From CAZKEW01 sp964558915 (GTDB taxonomy: Bacteria; Acidobacteriota; Aminicenantia; Aminicenantales; UBA8522): a stretch of 36,161 nt of DNA. A program made the translations under genes and the position numbers. The notes under the pieces were generated by a model. The model was not told where the DNA came from. It did not search any database and was given only the letters and a program-made list of their open reading frames with translations. The stretch spans positions 1 through 36,161 of the forward strand of contig CAZLFV010000019.1 of the NCBI GenBank assembly GCA_964558915.1. Direction: 5' to 3'. This document shows positions 8,408 through 19,200 of this stretch, one piece after another (the stretch's first letter is position 1; each line of letters opens with the position of its first letter).

Positions 8408-9799
8408 ATGGCTGTGGTACTTGCGAGGATAAAAGACCAACCCCCAGAAGAGGGAAAAGATACGGAACTGACACCGCAAGAGATTGTGGCCGAGCTCGAC
8501 AAATTTATCATCGGCCAAAAAGCGGCCAAGAGGGCTGTGGCCATCGCCCTGCGGAACAGATTCCGGAGAAGAAAGCTCCCGTCCGAGCTCGCCGACGAGA
8601 TCGCCCCAAAAAATATCCTGATGATTGGTCCCACTGGCGTCGGGAAGACGGAAATTTCCCGCCGTCTGGCCAAGCTGACCTCTTCTCCTTTTCTCAAGAT
8701 TGAAGCCAGCAAATTCACCGAGGTCGGCTACGTCGGCCGGGACGTGGAGTCGATGATCCGGGACTTGGTGCGCATTTCCGTGGACATGGTCAAACAGGAA
8801 AAGATCGAGGAAATTGCTGAAAAGGCGGCGAGCAATGTGGAAGAAAAAATCTTGGACCTCCTTCTTCCCCCGCTCAGAAGGAAGGAAAGCGCCCTGGTGG
8901 AAGACGACTTGGCCCGGTTTCAAGAGACAAGAGAAAAACTGCGCAAACAGCTCCGCGATGGGCTGCTCGAAGAGCGGCTCGTTGAGGTTGAAATGAAAGA
9001 GAGAATGGCTCCTCCCTTCGAGATATTTTCTAACGCGGGAGTCGAGGAGATCGGCATTCAGATCCAAGAGATCATCCCCGGTTTCTTAGGAGGAAAATCC
9101 AAGAAACGGAGGGTGAAAATCAAGGAGGCCCGGGAATTTCTGATGGAGGACGAGCAAAAAAGGCTGATCGACATGGACCAGGTCGCCCGGCTGGCCATTG
9201 AACGGGTTGAGCACTCAGGAATTATCTTCCTGGATGAGGTGGACAAGATCGCCGGCCGCGAATCGGGACACGGCCCGGAGGTGAGTCGTGAGGGGGTGCA
9301 GCGTGACCTTCTGCCGATCATCGAAGGGACCACTGTCAATACGCGCTACGGCCTGGTCAGGACCGACCATATCCTTTTTATTGGAGCGGGGGCGTTTCAT
9401 GTCTCCAAGCCGGCTGACCTGATCCCCGAACTCCAGGGCCGCTTCCCGATCCGTGTGGAGCTGACATCTCTGAACAAGGAGGATTTTGTAAAAATTTTGA
9501 CCGAACCCGAGAACGCCTTGATAAAACAATACCTGGCCTTGATGGAAACAGAAGGTGTCCAGGTCGAGTTCACTCCTGATGCCGTCGATGAGATCGCCGA
9601 CATCGCCGAGAAGGTCAACGAAGACTCTGAGAACATTGGAGCCAGACGTCTGCACACCATCATGGAGAAAGTGATGGAAGAGATCTCTTTCGCGGCTCCC
9701 AATATCCAAGAAAAACACATCCTGATCGATAGAAAATATGTAGAGAAACAGCTGCTGGATATTCTCAAGGACCAGGACCTGCGGCGTTTCATCCTTTGA
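8408..9799 (+). CDS. hslU: ATP-dependent protease HslVU, ATPase subunit HslU
   Basis: HslU is the AAA+ unfoldase that feeds substrates into HslV. The 463-residue product shows Walker A GPTGVGKT (74-81), the central-pore motif GYVGRD (107-112), an I-domain insertion (about 120-240), Walker B IIFLDEVDKIA (about 271-281), sensor/arginine regions near ELQGRFPIRVEL, and a C-terminus ending RRFIL that inserts into HslV. Length and motifs are complete. The ATG immediately follows the hslV TGA with GAGG ten bases upstream. The stop overlaps the next gene's ATG by one base, so the four-gene run is read as one operon. Confidence 0.97.
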   Translation: MAVVLARIKDQPPEEGKDTELTPQEIVAELDKFIIGQKAAKRAVAIALRNRFRRRKLPSELADEIAPKNILMIGPTGVGKTEISRRLAKLTSSPFLKIEASKFTEVGYVGRDVESMIRDLVRISVDMVKQEKIEEIAEKAASNVEEKILDLLLPPLRRKESALVEDDLARFQETREKLRKQLRDGLLEERLVEVEMKERMAPPFEIFSNAGVEEIGIQIQEIIPGFLGGKSKKRRVKIKEAREFLMEDEQKRLIDMDQVARLAIERVEHSGIIFLDEVDKIAGRESGHGPEVSREGVQRDLLPIIEGTTVNTRYGLVRTDHILFIGAGAFHVSKPADLIPELQGRFPIRVELTSLNKEDFVKILTEPENALIKQYLALMETEGVQVEFTPDAVDEIADIAEKVNEDSENIGARRLHTIMEKVMEEISFAAPNIQEKHILIDRKYVEKQLLDILKDQDLRRFIL

Positions 9800-10875
9800 T
9801 GAAGAGGCGCGTTTCTCTCCTCATCGTTTTGTCCGCCGGCGTTATTATCACCTCCTGCGGGAAAAAGGGTCCGCTCGCTCCCCCCTTCGTGAGGACTCCT
9901 CAAACCGTTCAGGACCTTAGCCTTTTTCAGAAAGGCACTGAAGTTATTGTGAGTTGGTCGAACCCGACGGGTTATGTGGACGGGAATCCGATTGGACAAG
10001 TCTCAGAGGTGGAAATCTGGCTGGTAGAGGAAGCCAGGACAGAGACACGGCCAGCGACCAGGCTGAGCCCAGAAGAGTTCGAAAACAACGCCAAACTGTT
10101 AGTCAGGATCCAAAAAAGCCGCTTCGCCTTGTTCTTCCAAAGGGGGACCGAATCCCCGAAATTTTCCTACTCTTATCCGGTTGAGCCTGAGAAAATCGGC
10201 CGGACGGTGCTGACTTTTGCGCTCAAGGTCAGGGATGAGAAAAGGAGGGAGTCCGAATTTTCTGAACCTGTGTCCCTCGAGCCTCAGGCTTCTCCGTCTG
10301 CTCCGCAAGATGTGCAGGTGACTCTTCTTGCTCAATATATCGAAGTCCGCTGGGGTGGTGAGGCCGCAGAGTCGGTCGGGTATAATGTCTATCGCTCAAC
10401 AGGAGAAGACGTCCCCGTTCGTTTAAATGCGTCGCCAGTCCTGGCCAATGAATACCGAGACACGGATATCTCTTTTGGCGAAACCTACCGCTATTTTGTC
10501 AGAGCGGTCGCATCGGACGCAGTCCCGCCAATAGAGAGCCCTGATTCAAAGGTCGTCGAGATTCTGGCCAAAGATACCTTCCCGCCTGCACCTCCTGCTG
10601 GGCTGACGATTATTTCCGGGACGAACTTCATTGCCCTGAGCTGGGAAGCCAATAAGGAACCGGACCTGGCTGGGTATAGAGTCTGGAGAAGACAGGCTGG
10701 CCAGGCCGATTTTGTCCTGGTTGTTTTTCTGCCGGCTGCAGCGAGTTCGTATTCTGATTCTGCGGTTGAAAAGAACAAAAGATATGATTATGCTATTACC
10801 GCCCTGGATGATGCCGGAAATGAGAGCCAGAAATCAGGGGTTGTTTCTGGGCTCATCCGTGGTGACCGCCCATGA
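9799..10875 (+). CDS. Lipoprotein with LptM-like N-terminal motif and FN3 domains
   Basis: The 358-residue product has a signal peptide with lipidated Cys20 in IITSCGKKGPLAPP. The CGxKGPLxxPP motif directly after the Cys is the hallmark of the short LptM/YifL lipoproteins. Here it is followed by about 330 residues forming two to three fibronectin type III-like domains, with repeats such as YNVYRSTGE, YRDTDISFGETYRYFVRAV and GYRVWRRQ. LptM in E. coli supports maturation of the LPS translocon; applying that role here is inference. Start 9799 is the ATG overlapping the hslU stop (TGATG); the TTG at 9796 adds only one residue. The gene overlaps the downstream FAH gene by four bases. Confidence 0.8.
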   Translation: MKRRVSLLIVLSAGVIITSCGKKGPLAPPFVRTPQTVQDLSLFQKGTEVIVSWSNPTGYVDGNPIGQVSEVEIWLVEEARTETRPATRLSPEEFENNAKLLVRIQKSRFALFFQRGTESPKFSYSYPVEPEKIGRTVLTFALKVRDEKRRESEFSEPVSLEPQASPSAPQDVQVTLLAQYIEVRWGGEAAESVGYNVYRSTGEDVPVRLNASPVLANEYRDTDISFGETYRYFVRAVASDAVPPIESPDSKVVEILAKDTFPPAPPAGLTIISGTNFIALSWEANKEPDLAGYRVWRRQAGQADFVLVVFLPAAASSYSDSAVEKNKRYDYAITALDDAGNESQKSGVVSGLIRGDRP

Positions 10876-11639
10876 GAGTTTTCCGCTTTAGGCATGAAGG
10901 CAAAATCCTTTATGGCGTTTTGAGAGAGGAGAATCTTTACCCGGTCACCGGCTCGATTTTCGGAGATTTCCAGACGGAGAGAAAAGGCGTGCCCATTGCT
11001 TCAGTTGCCCTCCTCTCTCCCGTTGTGCCTTCCAAGATCGTCGCCGTTGGCGTCAACTACAAAGAGCATGGCCGGGAAATGGGGCGGCGCCTGCCCGAAG
11101 AACCGTTGATATTCTTGAAGCCGCCGTCGGCCGTCATCGGACCCAACGATATCATCATCTATCCCGCGATGGCCAAACGGGTTGATTACGAGGGAGAGAT
11201 GGCCGTAGTGATCAAGAAGGAAGCCCGGCAGCTTGGAGAGAACGACGACATCGTCGATTGTATCCTCGGCTACACGTGTTTTAATGATGTCACTGCCAGG
11301 GACCTCCAAGAGAAGGATGTCCAGTTCACTCGGGCCAAGTCCTTTGACACATTCGCGGCTGTCGGCCCCTGCATAACTACGGATATTGACCCTTCCCGCC
11401 TGAGCATCAAGACGTTTCTCAACGGCAAGCTCAAACAGTCGTCCAACACCAAGAATTTGATTTTCTCCGTGCCTTATCTCATCTGGTTCATCTCGGGAAT
11501 CATGACCCTCTTTCCCGGGGATATCATCACGACGGGGACGCCGGCAGGAGTCGGCCCAATGGTGCCTGGAGACAGGGTGGACGTCCAGATCGAGCACATC
11601 GGCACGCTCTCCAACACGATCATGAGGGTCAAGGGCTAA
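10872..11639 (+). CDS. Fumarylacetoacetate hydrolase family protein
   Basis: The 255-residue protein belongs to the FAH superfamily, whose members cleave or isomerise acylpyruvates and related beta-keto compounds using a divalent metal. It contains GVNYKEHGREMG (likely catalytic His), PLIFLKPPSAVIGPND, metal ligands in VDYEGEMA and FNDVTARD, FTRAKSFDTFAAVGP, and the C-terminal signature GDIITTGTPAGVGP. The size matches the YcgM/acylpyruvase group rather than eukaryotic FAH. The exact substrate cannot be read from the sequence. The ATG overlaps the previous stop (ATGA), so it is the last gene of the hslVU operon. No aromatic degradation genes lie nearby. Confidence 0.88.
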   Translation: MRVFRFRHEGKILYGVLREENLYPVTGSIFGDFQTERKGVPIASVALLSPVVPSKIVAVGVNYKEHGREMGRRLPEEPLIFLKPPSAVIGPNDIIIYPAMAKRVDYEGEMAVVIKKEARQLGENDDIVDCILGYTCFNDVTARDLQEKDVQFTRAKSFDTFAAVGPCITTDIDPSRLSIKTFLNGKLKQSSNTKNLIFSVPYLIWFISGIMTLFPGDIITTGTPAGVGPMVPGDRVDVQIEHIGTLSNTIMRVKG

Positions 11640-11700
11640 GCGTCGCTAAAGCATAACTTTTAAGTGAGAGCGATTGGCGATAGATTGAACGGAGGAAAGC

Positions 11701-12345
11701 ATGAAGTTTTTCCTGGACACAGCGAACTTGGCTGAGATCAAAGAAATTGCCGGATGGGGAATCTTGGACGGCGTGACCACAAACCCTTCTCTTGTCTCTA
11801 AGGAAAATGTCCGCTTCGAAGAACTCATCAGGGAGATTTGTCGGATCGTCACCGGTCCGGTAAGCGTCGAAAGCGTTTCGACCAAGGCCGAAGATATTAT
11901 CCCGGAGGCTGAAGGCCTGGCGAAACTGGCCCCGAACATCGTCGTCAAGATTCCCATCGGCATTGAAGGTCTCAAGGCCACCCGGGTTCTCTCCCAAAAG
12001 GGCATCGAGATCAATACAACGCTAGTCTTTTCGCCCAGCCAGGCCCTCCTCGCCGCCAAGGCCGGGTCGCGGTACGTCAGCCCGTTCATCGGCCGCCTCG
12101 ATGATATCTCTCATGATGGAATGCACTTGGTCGAGCAAATTCTCGCCATCTTTGACAATTATGGCCTGACGACCGAAGTCATCGTTGCCAGCGTCCGCCA
12201 TCCGCTTCACGTTGTGGAGGCTGCGCTTCTTGGGGCAGATATTGTAACTCTGCCGTATGCGGTTATGGAGAAACTGATCAAGCATCCTTTGACGGACCTC
12301 GGGATGGAGAAATTCTTGAAGGACTGGGGGAAAGTCAAAAAATAA
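11701..12345 (+). CDS. tal: Transaldolase (TalC/fructose-6-phosphate aldolase-like)
   Basis: The product is a compact 214-residue transaldolase of the bacterial/archaeal short type. It transfers dihydroxyacetone units between sugar phosphates in the pentose phosphate pathway. Visible motifs are FFLDTANLAEI, DGVTTNPSLVSKE, the Schiff-base Lys in NIVVKIPIG, NTTLVFSPSQALLAAKAG and YVSPFIGRLDDI. The TTNPSLV form and the overall pattern match Bacillus-type TalC better than E. coli FsaA, but sequence alone does not exclude aldolase activity. A strong GGAGG precedes the ATG by six bases. It is 22 bases upstream of the carboxyltransferase gene and may share its transcript. Confidence 0.9.
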   Translation: MKFFLDTANLAEIKEIAGWGILDGVTTNPSLVSKENVRFEELIREICRIVTGPVSVESVSTKAEDIIPEAEGLAKLAPNIVVKIPIGIEGLKATRVLSQKGIEINTTLVFSPSQALLAAKAGSRYVSPFIGRLDDISHDGMHLVEQILAIFDNYGLTTEVIVASVRHPLHVVEAALLGADIVTLPYAVMEKLIKHPLTDLGMEKFLKDWGKVKK

Positions 12346-12367
12346 ATGGATTATAGGATCGACACCC

Positions 12368-13915
<1,548 letters not shown>

Positions 13916-13947
13916 ATGAGGTCCGGCCGGCGGAAGAGGGAGCTCGG

Positions 13948-15450
13948 ATGTTGAAAAAAGTTTTGATTGCCAACCGGGGAGAAATTGCCGTCCGGGTCAT
14001 TCGGGCCTGCAGGGAGACGGGCATCATCCCGGTCGCAGTCTATTCGGATGCCGATCGAAAGGCGCTTCATGTCAGGCTGGCCGAAGAAGCCTACTATATC
14101 GGCGTGGCCACGCCATCAGAGAGCTATCTTCATGTCGAGAAAATAATCTGCGCGGCCAAATCGTGCCATGCCGATGCCATCCATCCCGGATACGGCTTCT
14201 TGGCCGAAAACTCAAAGCTGGTAAAGAGGTGCGAGGAAGAAGGAATCATTTTTATCGGTCCGCCGTCAGAGCCCATGGAGATCATGGGCGAAAAAACCTC
14301 CTCCAGAAGAAAAATGCATGAGGCCGGGGTGCCCATCATTCCGGGGACGCTGGAGTCCATTGTGGACGAAAGAGAGCTGAAGAGGAAGGCCCGGGAGATC
14401 GGTTTTCCTCTCCTTCTCAAAGCCTCTCTGGGCGGCGGGGGCAAGGGGCTGAGGCTCGTGAGAAAAGAGGAAGACCTCGTTTCCTGCTTCAAGCTAGCGC
14501 AGTCAGAAGCGCTCTCAAGCTTTGCCGACCCGGCCGTTTATGTCGAGAAATATATCGACGAGCCCCACCATATCGAGATCCAGATTGTGGCTGATTGTTT
14601 TGGGAATGTGGTTTATCTGGGGGAGAGAGAATGTTCCATGCAGCGCCGCTATCAAAAGGTCCTGGAGGAGACACCGTCTCCATTTCTCGATGACGAGACG
14701 CGTCGGGAGATGGGACAAGTGGCCGTCAAGGCCGCTTCGAGCATCGGCTACAGGAATGCTGGTACCGTCGAGTTTATCGTTGATAAAGACAAGAAGTTCT
14801 ATTTCCTAGAAATGAACGCTCGCCTTCAAGTGGAACATCCGATTACGGAAATGGTGACGGGATTGGACCTGGTCAAATGCCAGCTGGAGATCGCTGCGGG
14901 GAACCCACTTCCTTTCCGGCAGGAGGATATCAGGCCCCGGGGCCATGCCATGGAATGCCGAATCATGGCCGAGGACCCGTTCAATGATTTCATGCCCTCC
15001 CCCGGGAAAATCATCTACCTTCACACGCCGGCAGGGTTGGGCGTCCGAGATGACAGCGGCATCTATGAAGGGTATGAGGTGCCTCTTGATTATGACCCTC
15101 TTCTTTCGAAGCTCATCACCTGGGGACGGACCCGGGAAGAGACGATCCGGCGGATGTTGAGGGCTCTGGCTGAATATCACGTCTACGGAATCAAAACGAC
15201 GATTCCCTTTTTCCGGAAAATCCTTCTCCATCCCAAGTTCGTGGCCGGCCAGTATAACACTCACTTCATTCCAGAACTGGAAAAAGAACAGGACCAGGAA
15301 AACCCGGCCGAGGCCTTAGCTGCTCTCATTGCTGCCGGGATTAGGACCTATCAGGACGCCAGGGGAGAGGCCGACCTTTCTTCAGGCAAGGTGAAAGAGA
15401 GTCCGTGGAAAACGCAAGGCAGAATCCAAAATCTGTCCAACAGGCTCTAA
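13948..15450 (+). CDS. accC: Biotin carboxylase subunit of acyl-CoA carboxylase
   Basis: This subunit carboxylates biotin on its carrier using ATP and bicarbonate. The 500-residue product has the N-terminal biotin carboxylase fold (LIANRGEIAVRVIRA), the ATP-grasp glycine loop SLGGGGKGLRLV, the EMNARLQVEHPITEMVTG catalytic segment and the C-terminal DPLLSKLITWG region. It ends about 50 residues beyond a minimal AccC, without a fused carrier domain. The carrier is the separate next gene, one base downstream, so the alpha subunit found as one chain in many PccA proteins is split here. GGGAG six bases upstream supports the start. Confidence 0.92.
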   Translation: MLKKVLIANRGEIAVRVIRACRETGIIPVAVYSDADRKALHVRLAEEAYYIGVATPSESYLHVEKIICAAKSCHADAIHPGYGFLAENSKLVKRCEEEGIIFIGPPSEPMEIMGEKTSSRRKMHEAGVPIIPGTLESIVDERELKRKAREIGFPLLLKASLGGGGKGLRLVRKEEDLVSCFKLAQSEALSSFADPAVYVEKYIDEPHHIEIQIVADCFGNVVYLGERECSMQRRYQKVLEETPSPFLDDETRREMGQVAVKAASSIGYRNAGTVEFIVDKDKKFYFLEMNARLQVEHPITEMVTGLDLVKCQLEIAAGNPLPFRQEDIRPRGHAMECRIMAEDPFNDFMPSPGKIIYLHTPAGLGVRDDSGIYEGYEVPLDYDPLLSKLITWGRTREETIRRMLRALAEYHVYGIKTTIPFFRKILLHPKFVAGQYNTHFIPELEKEQDQENPAEALAALIAAGIRTYQDARGEADLSSGKVKESPWKTQGRIQNLSNRL

Positions 15451-15451
15451 A

Positions 15452-15943
15452 ATGAATTATTCTTTTTGGCTGGGGCAGAAGGAATTCAAGGTCAGCCTGG
15501 AAGAGAAAGGAAGGAGCGTTTTCCGCGTTGCCGTTGACGAACAGCCTTTCGATGTGTCTGTGGAACTTATCGGCCAGGACGAGCTGCTTTTGAATATCGA
15601 CGGCAAGATTTTCAATATCACCATTAATTCCAACTCGCTGTCCCATTCGGTCTTTGTTAACGGCCGCCTGTTTAGGGTCGAGAAGAGTTCGGCCTTGAAG
15701 ATGCTAAAGGAGGAAAAGGCGAGGCTGAAAAAGAAAGATGTTAAAATCACAATGCCTGGCCGAGTCGTTCAAGTTCTGGCGGCTGAGGGTGACGACGTCC
15801 GGGAAGGACAGGCGGTCCTGGTCCTTGAGGCCATGAAAATGCAGAACGAGATCAAATCACCTCAGGTTGGCCGGATTGTCAGAATGAATTTCAGGGCCGG
15901 AGATTATGTCGAAGCAGGGTCCATACTCTTCTCCGTTGAATAG
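15452..15943 (+). CDS. Biotin carboxyl carrier subunit of acyl-CoA carboxylase
   Basis: The 163-residue carrier has a C-terminal biotinyl domain (about 97-163) with the lipidation-site motif VLEAMKMQN, so Lys129 carries biotin. The N-terminal ~90 residues are beta-rich with no Pro/Ala linker. They resemble the BT-like region that precedes the carrier in PccA, so this looks like the C-terminal portion of a PccA encoded separately. It works with the two preceding subunits. Only one base separates it from the biotin carboxylase stop, so coupled translation is likely. It is the last gene of this operon, and a large palindromic repeat follows 60 bases later. Confidence 0.92.
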   Translation: MNYSFWLGQKEFKVSLEEKGRSVFRVAVDEQPFDVSVELIGQDELLLNIDGKIFNITINSNSLSHSVFVNGRLFRVEKSSALKMLKEEKARLKKKDVKITMPGRVVQVLAAEGDDVREGQAVLVLEAMKMQNEIKSPQVGRIVRMNFRAGDYVEAGSILFSVE

Positions 15944-16003
15944 TCGGCCCCCCATCTCTTTTCATTATCGCTTTGCAATCACCCCCAAATATATGATCTG
16001 CGT

Positions 16004-16135
16004 AATGTAGCACAGGAAGCCACCCGGAAGCCCCCGTGGCAGAAGGGGGACCCGTCGGTTTTTTTCGGACGGGGGGAACCGACGGGACTGGTTCCCCGGG
16101 ATGCGGGGGCCGAGGGCGGCTTCCTGTGCCACATT
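16004..16135 (+). repeat. Structured palindromic repeat, copy 1
   Basis: The outer arms 16004-16025 and 16114-16135 pair over about 22 bases with two A/C mismatches. Inside are GCCCCCG (16030-16036) pairing with CGGGGGC (16104-16110), CCCGTCGGTT (16051-16060) pairing with AACCGACGGG (16077-16086), and GGGGAACC (16073-16080) pairing with GGTTCCCC (16090-16097). The last two are mutually exclusive. A homologous copy in the same orientation lies at 25895-26023. It may act as a terminator or processing signal for the carboxylase operon, but a T-tract is lacking. It does not match any family I can name. Confidence 0.85.
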
Positions 16136-16156
16136 TGATCACCTAGAAGGAGATAC

Positions 16157-16222
16157 TTGCGCAGCCCGCTAAATTTATTTTTTGAGCCAATAATGTTATA
16201 TTTAGTCTTGCGCCATGACTAA
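16157..16222 (+). CDS. Possible 21-residue leader ORF coupled to tamB
   Basis: AAGGAG (16147-16152) sits four bases before a TTG that opens a 21-codon frame ending at TAA 16220-16222, eight bases inside tamB. The tamB ATG itself has no visible ribosome-binding site, so translational coupling through this frame is conceivable. A TTG start and tiny size keep this speculative. Confidence 0.2.
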   Translation: MRSPLNLFFEPIMLYLVLRHD

Positions 16223-19200
16223 GAAAAGGATCATCTCTCTTGTTGCCTTTATCGTCCTGATAGGGGTCCTGCTTGGCGGCGGCATCTATGTTCGGAACGT
16301 CATCCTCCGCCAGGTGAGCAAAAGAATCCAGTCTTATGTTAATTACTCAGCTCTCCATCTCCGCGCTTTTCCACCGGCTATAGTTCTCGACGATATCCGG
16401 ACGGTGTCACCGTCCCCCTTTTTATCGGCCAAGCGGCTTGCGGTCGAACTGCCTTTTGATTCTCTATTCAAGAGTGACAGACCTCTTGTTGTTTTTATTG
16501 ATCAGCCGGTTGTCAAGGTTTCTGCCGGCCGAGAGGAAGACAAAGGAAAAACGAAGTCGAAAGGGTTCTTCAGCTTCCCTTTTGCTCTGGCGAAGGTCAA
16601 GGTGAGAGACGGGGAATTCTATTATCAGGGGATTGAGACAAGCTACCAGGCGATTGGCATCCGGGCCATCTTCGAGCACAGGGGAGACACGCACTCTTTG
16701 CGCGCGGATGTCGAAAAAAGCTCTCTCTTGCTGGAGCCGGGAAGAAAGCCTTTTGAGGGAAAAATAAGTTTTTTCGCGGAAAGTATAAAAGACCTTCTTC
16801 AGGTGAAAAAATTCAATATTTCCGGCCCGGAAATCATCGTCAAAGCCAAAGGAAATATGACCAACCTCAGCAACCCGGAAGGAACGCTTCGGGTGTTCTG
16901 GAGGGCAGAGATGGATGCTCTTGCGGGCATTCTGAGGATTCCTTTCTCCTGGAAGGGGAGGACTCTAGGGGAAGGCGATTTCACCAGGCTGCAAAAAGAA
17001 ATCCTTTTTAAAACCAGCTTTGGCAGCGACAACCTTATCTTCAACAAGATCCCCTGGCAGAAAGTCAGGGGCCAGGTGGAATATTCTCCGAAAAGCGGCG
17101 TCAAAGTAGACTTGAATGTTTTCCCGCCGTCCGGCTCGGCGGAATTCATCAGGATAAATTATGGCGCGGGAAAGGTCAGGGGTGAACTTCAGGGATTTCG
17201 CCTCGACCCGATTCTCTCTCAATTTTCCCTGCCCTGGCCCGTAGTTTCTCCGATCTGGGGAAATTTCTCTGTTGATGAGAAAGAGCTCGTGGCCGACTTT
17301 GAATTTAGAGATGACGCATTTGCCGTGCTTGCCGACAAGTATCCATTCCGGGGCCCGGTCCATTTCACCTGGGACAAGAAAAAAGAGATTGCGTTTTCTT
17401 CTCCTAGGCTGGAAACCGCCTTCGGTGAGGTCGAGCTTGACGGAAAAGTGGATATCGAGCGCGCCTATAACATCTCCATCAAGGGGACGATCAGCGACGT
17501 TAAGAGGTCGCGGGAATTCACTCAGCTTGTCCTCAGGCAAAAGCTCGACATCCCCGAGATCAGGGGCAGCGGCCGAGCAGACGTTCTAATCAGCGGCCAC
17601 ATCCATTCGCCCCTGGTGAAGATTGGTTTCGACCTTTCGCCCGCCGGATACGATTTATTCGACCTCAGGGCGGCCCAGGGGACGGTAGAGCTGGTCAACG
17701 AGACCGTTCGAGGGCTCTTCCTCGTCAACGACCCTCAGATGCAAGGCGAGATCCAGCTCTTTTCGGAAAAAGGGAATCTCAATGCCAGGATTCAGCTGCC
17801 TGAAGCGTCCGTCGAGAAGGTCCTCACCGGGCTGAACCTCAGAGTCCCGTTGAATGGGAGAGCTTCGGGAAATTTTGAAATCAATTCCGGACAGGGAAAC
17901 CTGGAAGTCAGCGGAACATTTGCGAGCCCCTTAATGAAATTGACCGGGTTTGACCTCAGGGACGTTACCGGGAAGCTGCGCTGGGACGGAGACACCCTTA
18001 CTTTTCCCGAACTGACCTTTACCCTTTATGGGGGGAAGATGGCGGGCTCCCTCGGGCTGGGTTTTAAAACCCCAAATGTGGCGGTTGACATGACTGGGGA
18101 AAAAGTCGACCTTTCCCTTTTGAACGCGGCACTGGCTGGAGAGCTTGCCCTGAACCTCAAGGGCAGCGGGCTCATGGGCGGGGAGATCGCCTCGGGCGGT
18201 TTCGCAATCAAGGGCCTGCAGTACAGTCAGTTTCAAACTGTGGATGCTCGAGGCGACCTCAGAGTCAGGCTTTCCGAGCAAGCCATGGGCCTGAGCACAA
18301 CAGGGAAGTTTTTTCCGGGCGAAAACGAATTCTCGGTTGACGCGAGTATCCCGCTTTCCAAGAACTGGCTTTCCCTCGATATCAAAGGAAGCTTCGGCAA
18401 TCTTGATATCCTCCTGCCCTGGAAAGGAGCCAAGGGGAGACTCAACTATCTCGCGGAAGTCCGCGGGCCAGCTTCTTCACCCCAGGTCAACGGCGGAATT
18501 GATTTTCAGGGTTCGCTTGTCCCTTTTCCCCAGTTTTCCCAGGCCCTAACCGATTATTCTGGTTTTGTCATTATTAAGAATAATCTAGCTTCCCTGCGCT
18601 CCTTTAAAGGAAAATTGGGGGGCGGAGATCTGCAGGGAAGCGGTGAGATAAACCTGGGTCGGGGAGGCCTCCAAAACCTGAACATCAATATTGAAGGTAC
18701 GAATATGATTCTTTCCCCTTTTGAAAGAACAAGGGGGTTGGTGGACGCATCGCTCATACTGATTAAGGACCCCACGCGGTTCGTCCTCACGGGGGATTTT
18801 ACTATTCATAGACTTTTGTGGAGGAGGGAGATTGGCGAAAGGCTGGTCTTTTCCTCCAGCCCTTATCTCCAAGCGCAGCGGAGGCCGAGCTTCCTGGATA
18901 GCCTGAATCTTAATATTCATCTCCGGGCCGACGACAACGTCTGGTTGGAAAATTCCTTGGGCCGGATGAGGGGAAGGTTTAATCTGAACCTCATGGGAAA
19001 TGTCAAATCGCCCATCCTCCTGGGAGATATTGAGGCTCTTGGGGGGACCTTCAATTTTCAGGACAGAAAATTCCAGGTTCTCCGGGGCCGGGTGAGCTTT
19101 TTCAACCCGTCTTCCGCCGAGCCGTATATTGAGTTCACGGGAGAAACCTATGTCAAGGACTACCGTGTGACCTTCGCCGTCAGTGGACTACCTGAAAATC

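Noticed and set aside
8105..9067. 320-codon open frame antisense to hslV and hslU
   Set aside because: It crosses two well-conserved sense genes and has no family motif.
15891..16142. Minus-strand frame through repeat copy 1 with PTGPPSAT-type peptide also visible at copy 2
   Set aside because: The shared peptides arise from the conserved palindrome core read in translation. The frames shift between the copies and base-pair covariation explains the conservation better.
16174..16202. TTTATT/TATATT as a tamB promoter
   Set aside because: TATATT matches at 5/6 but the -35 at only 3/6, and the start would fall a few bases from the ATG. Too weak to annotate.
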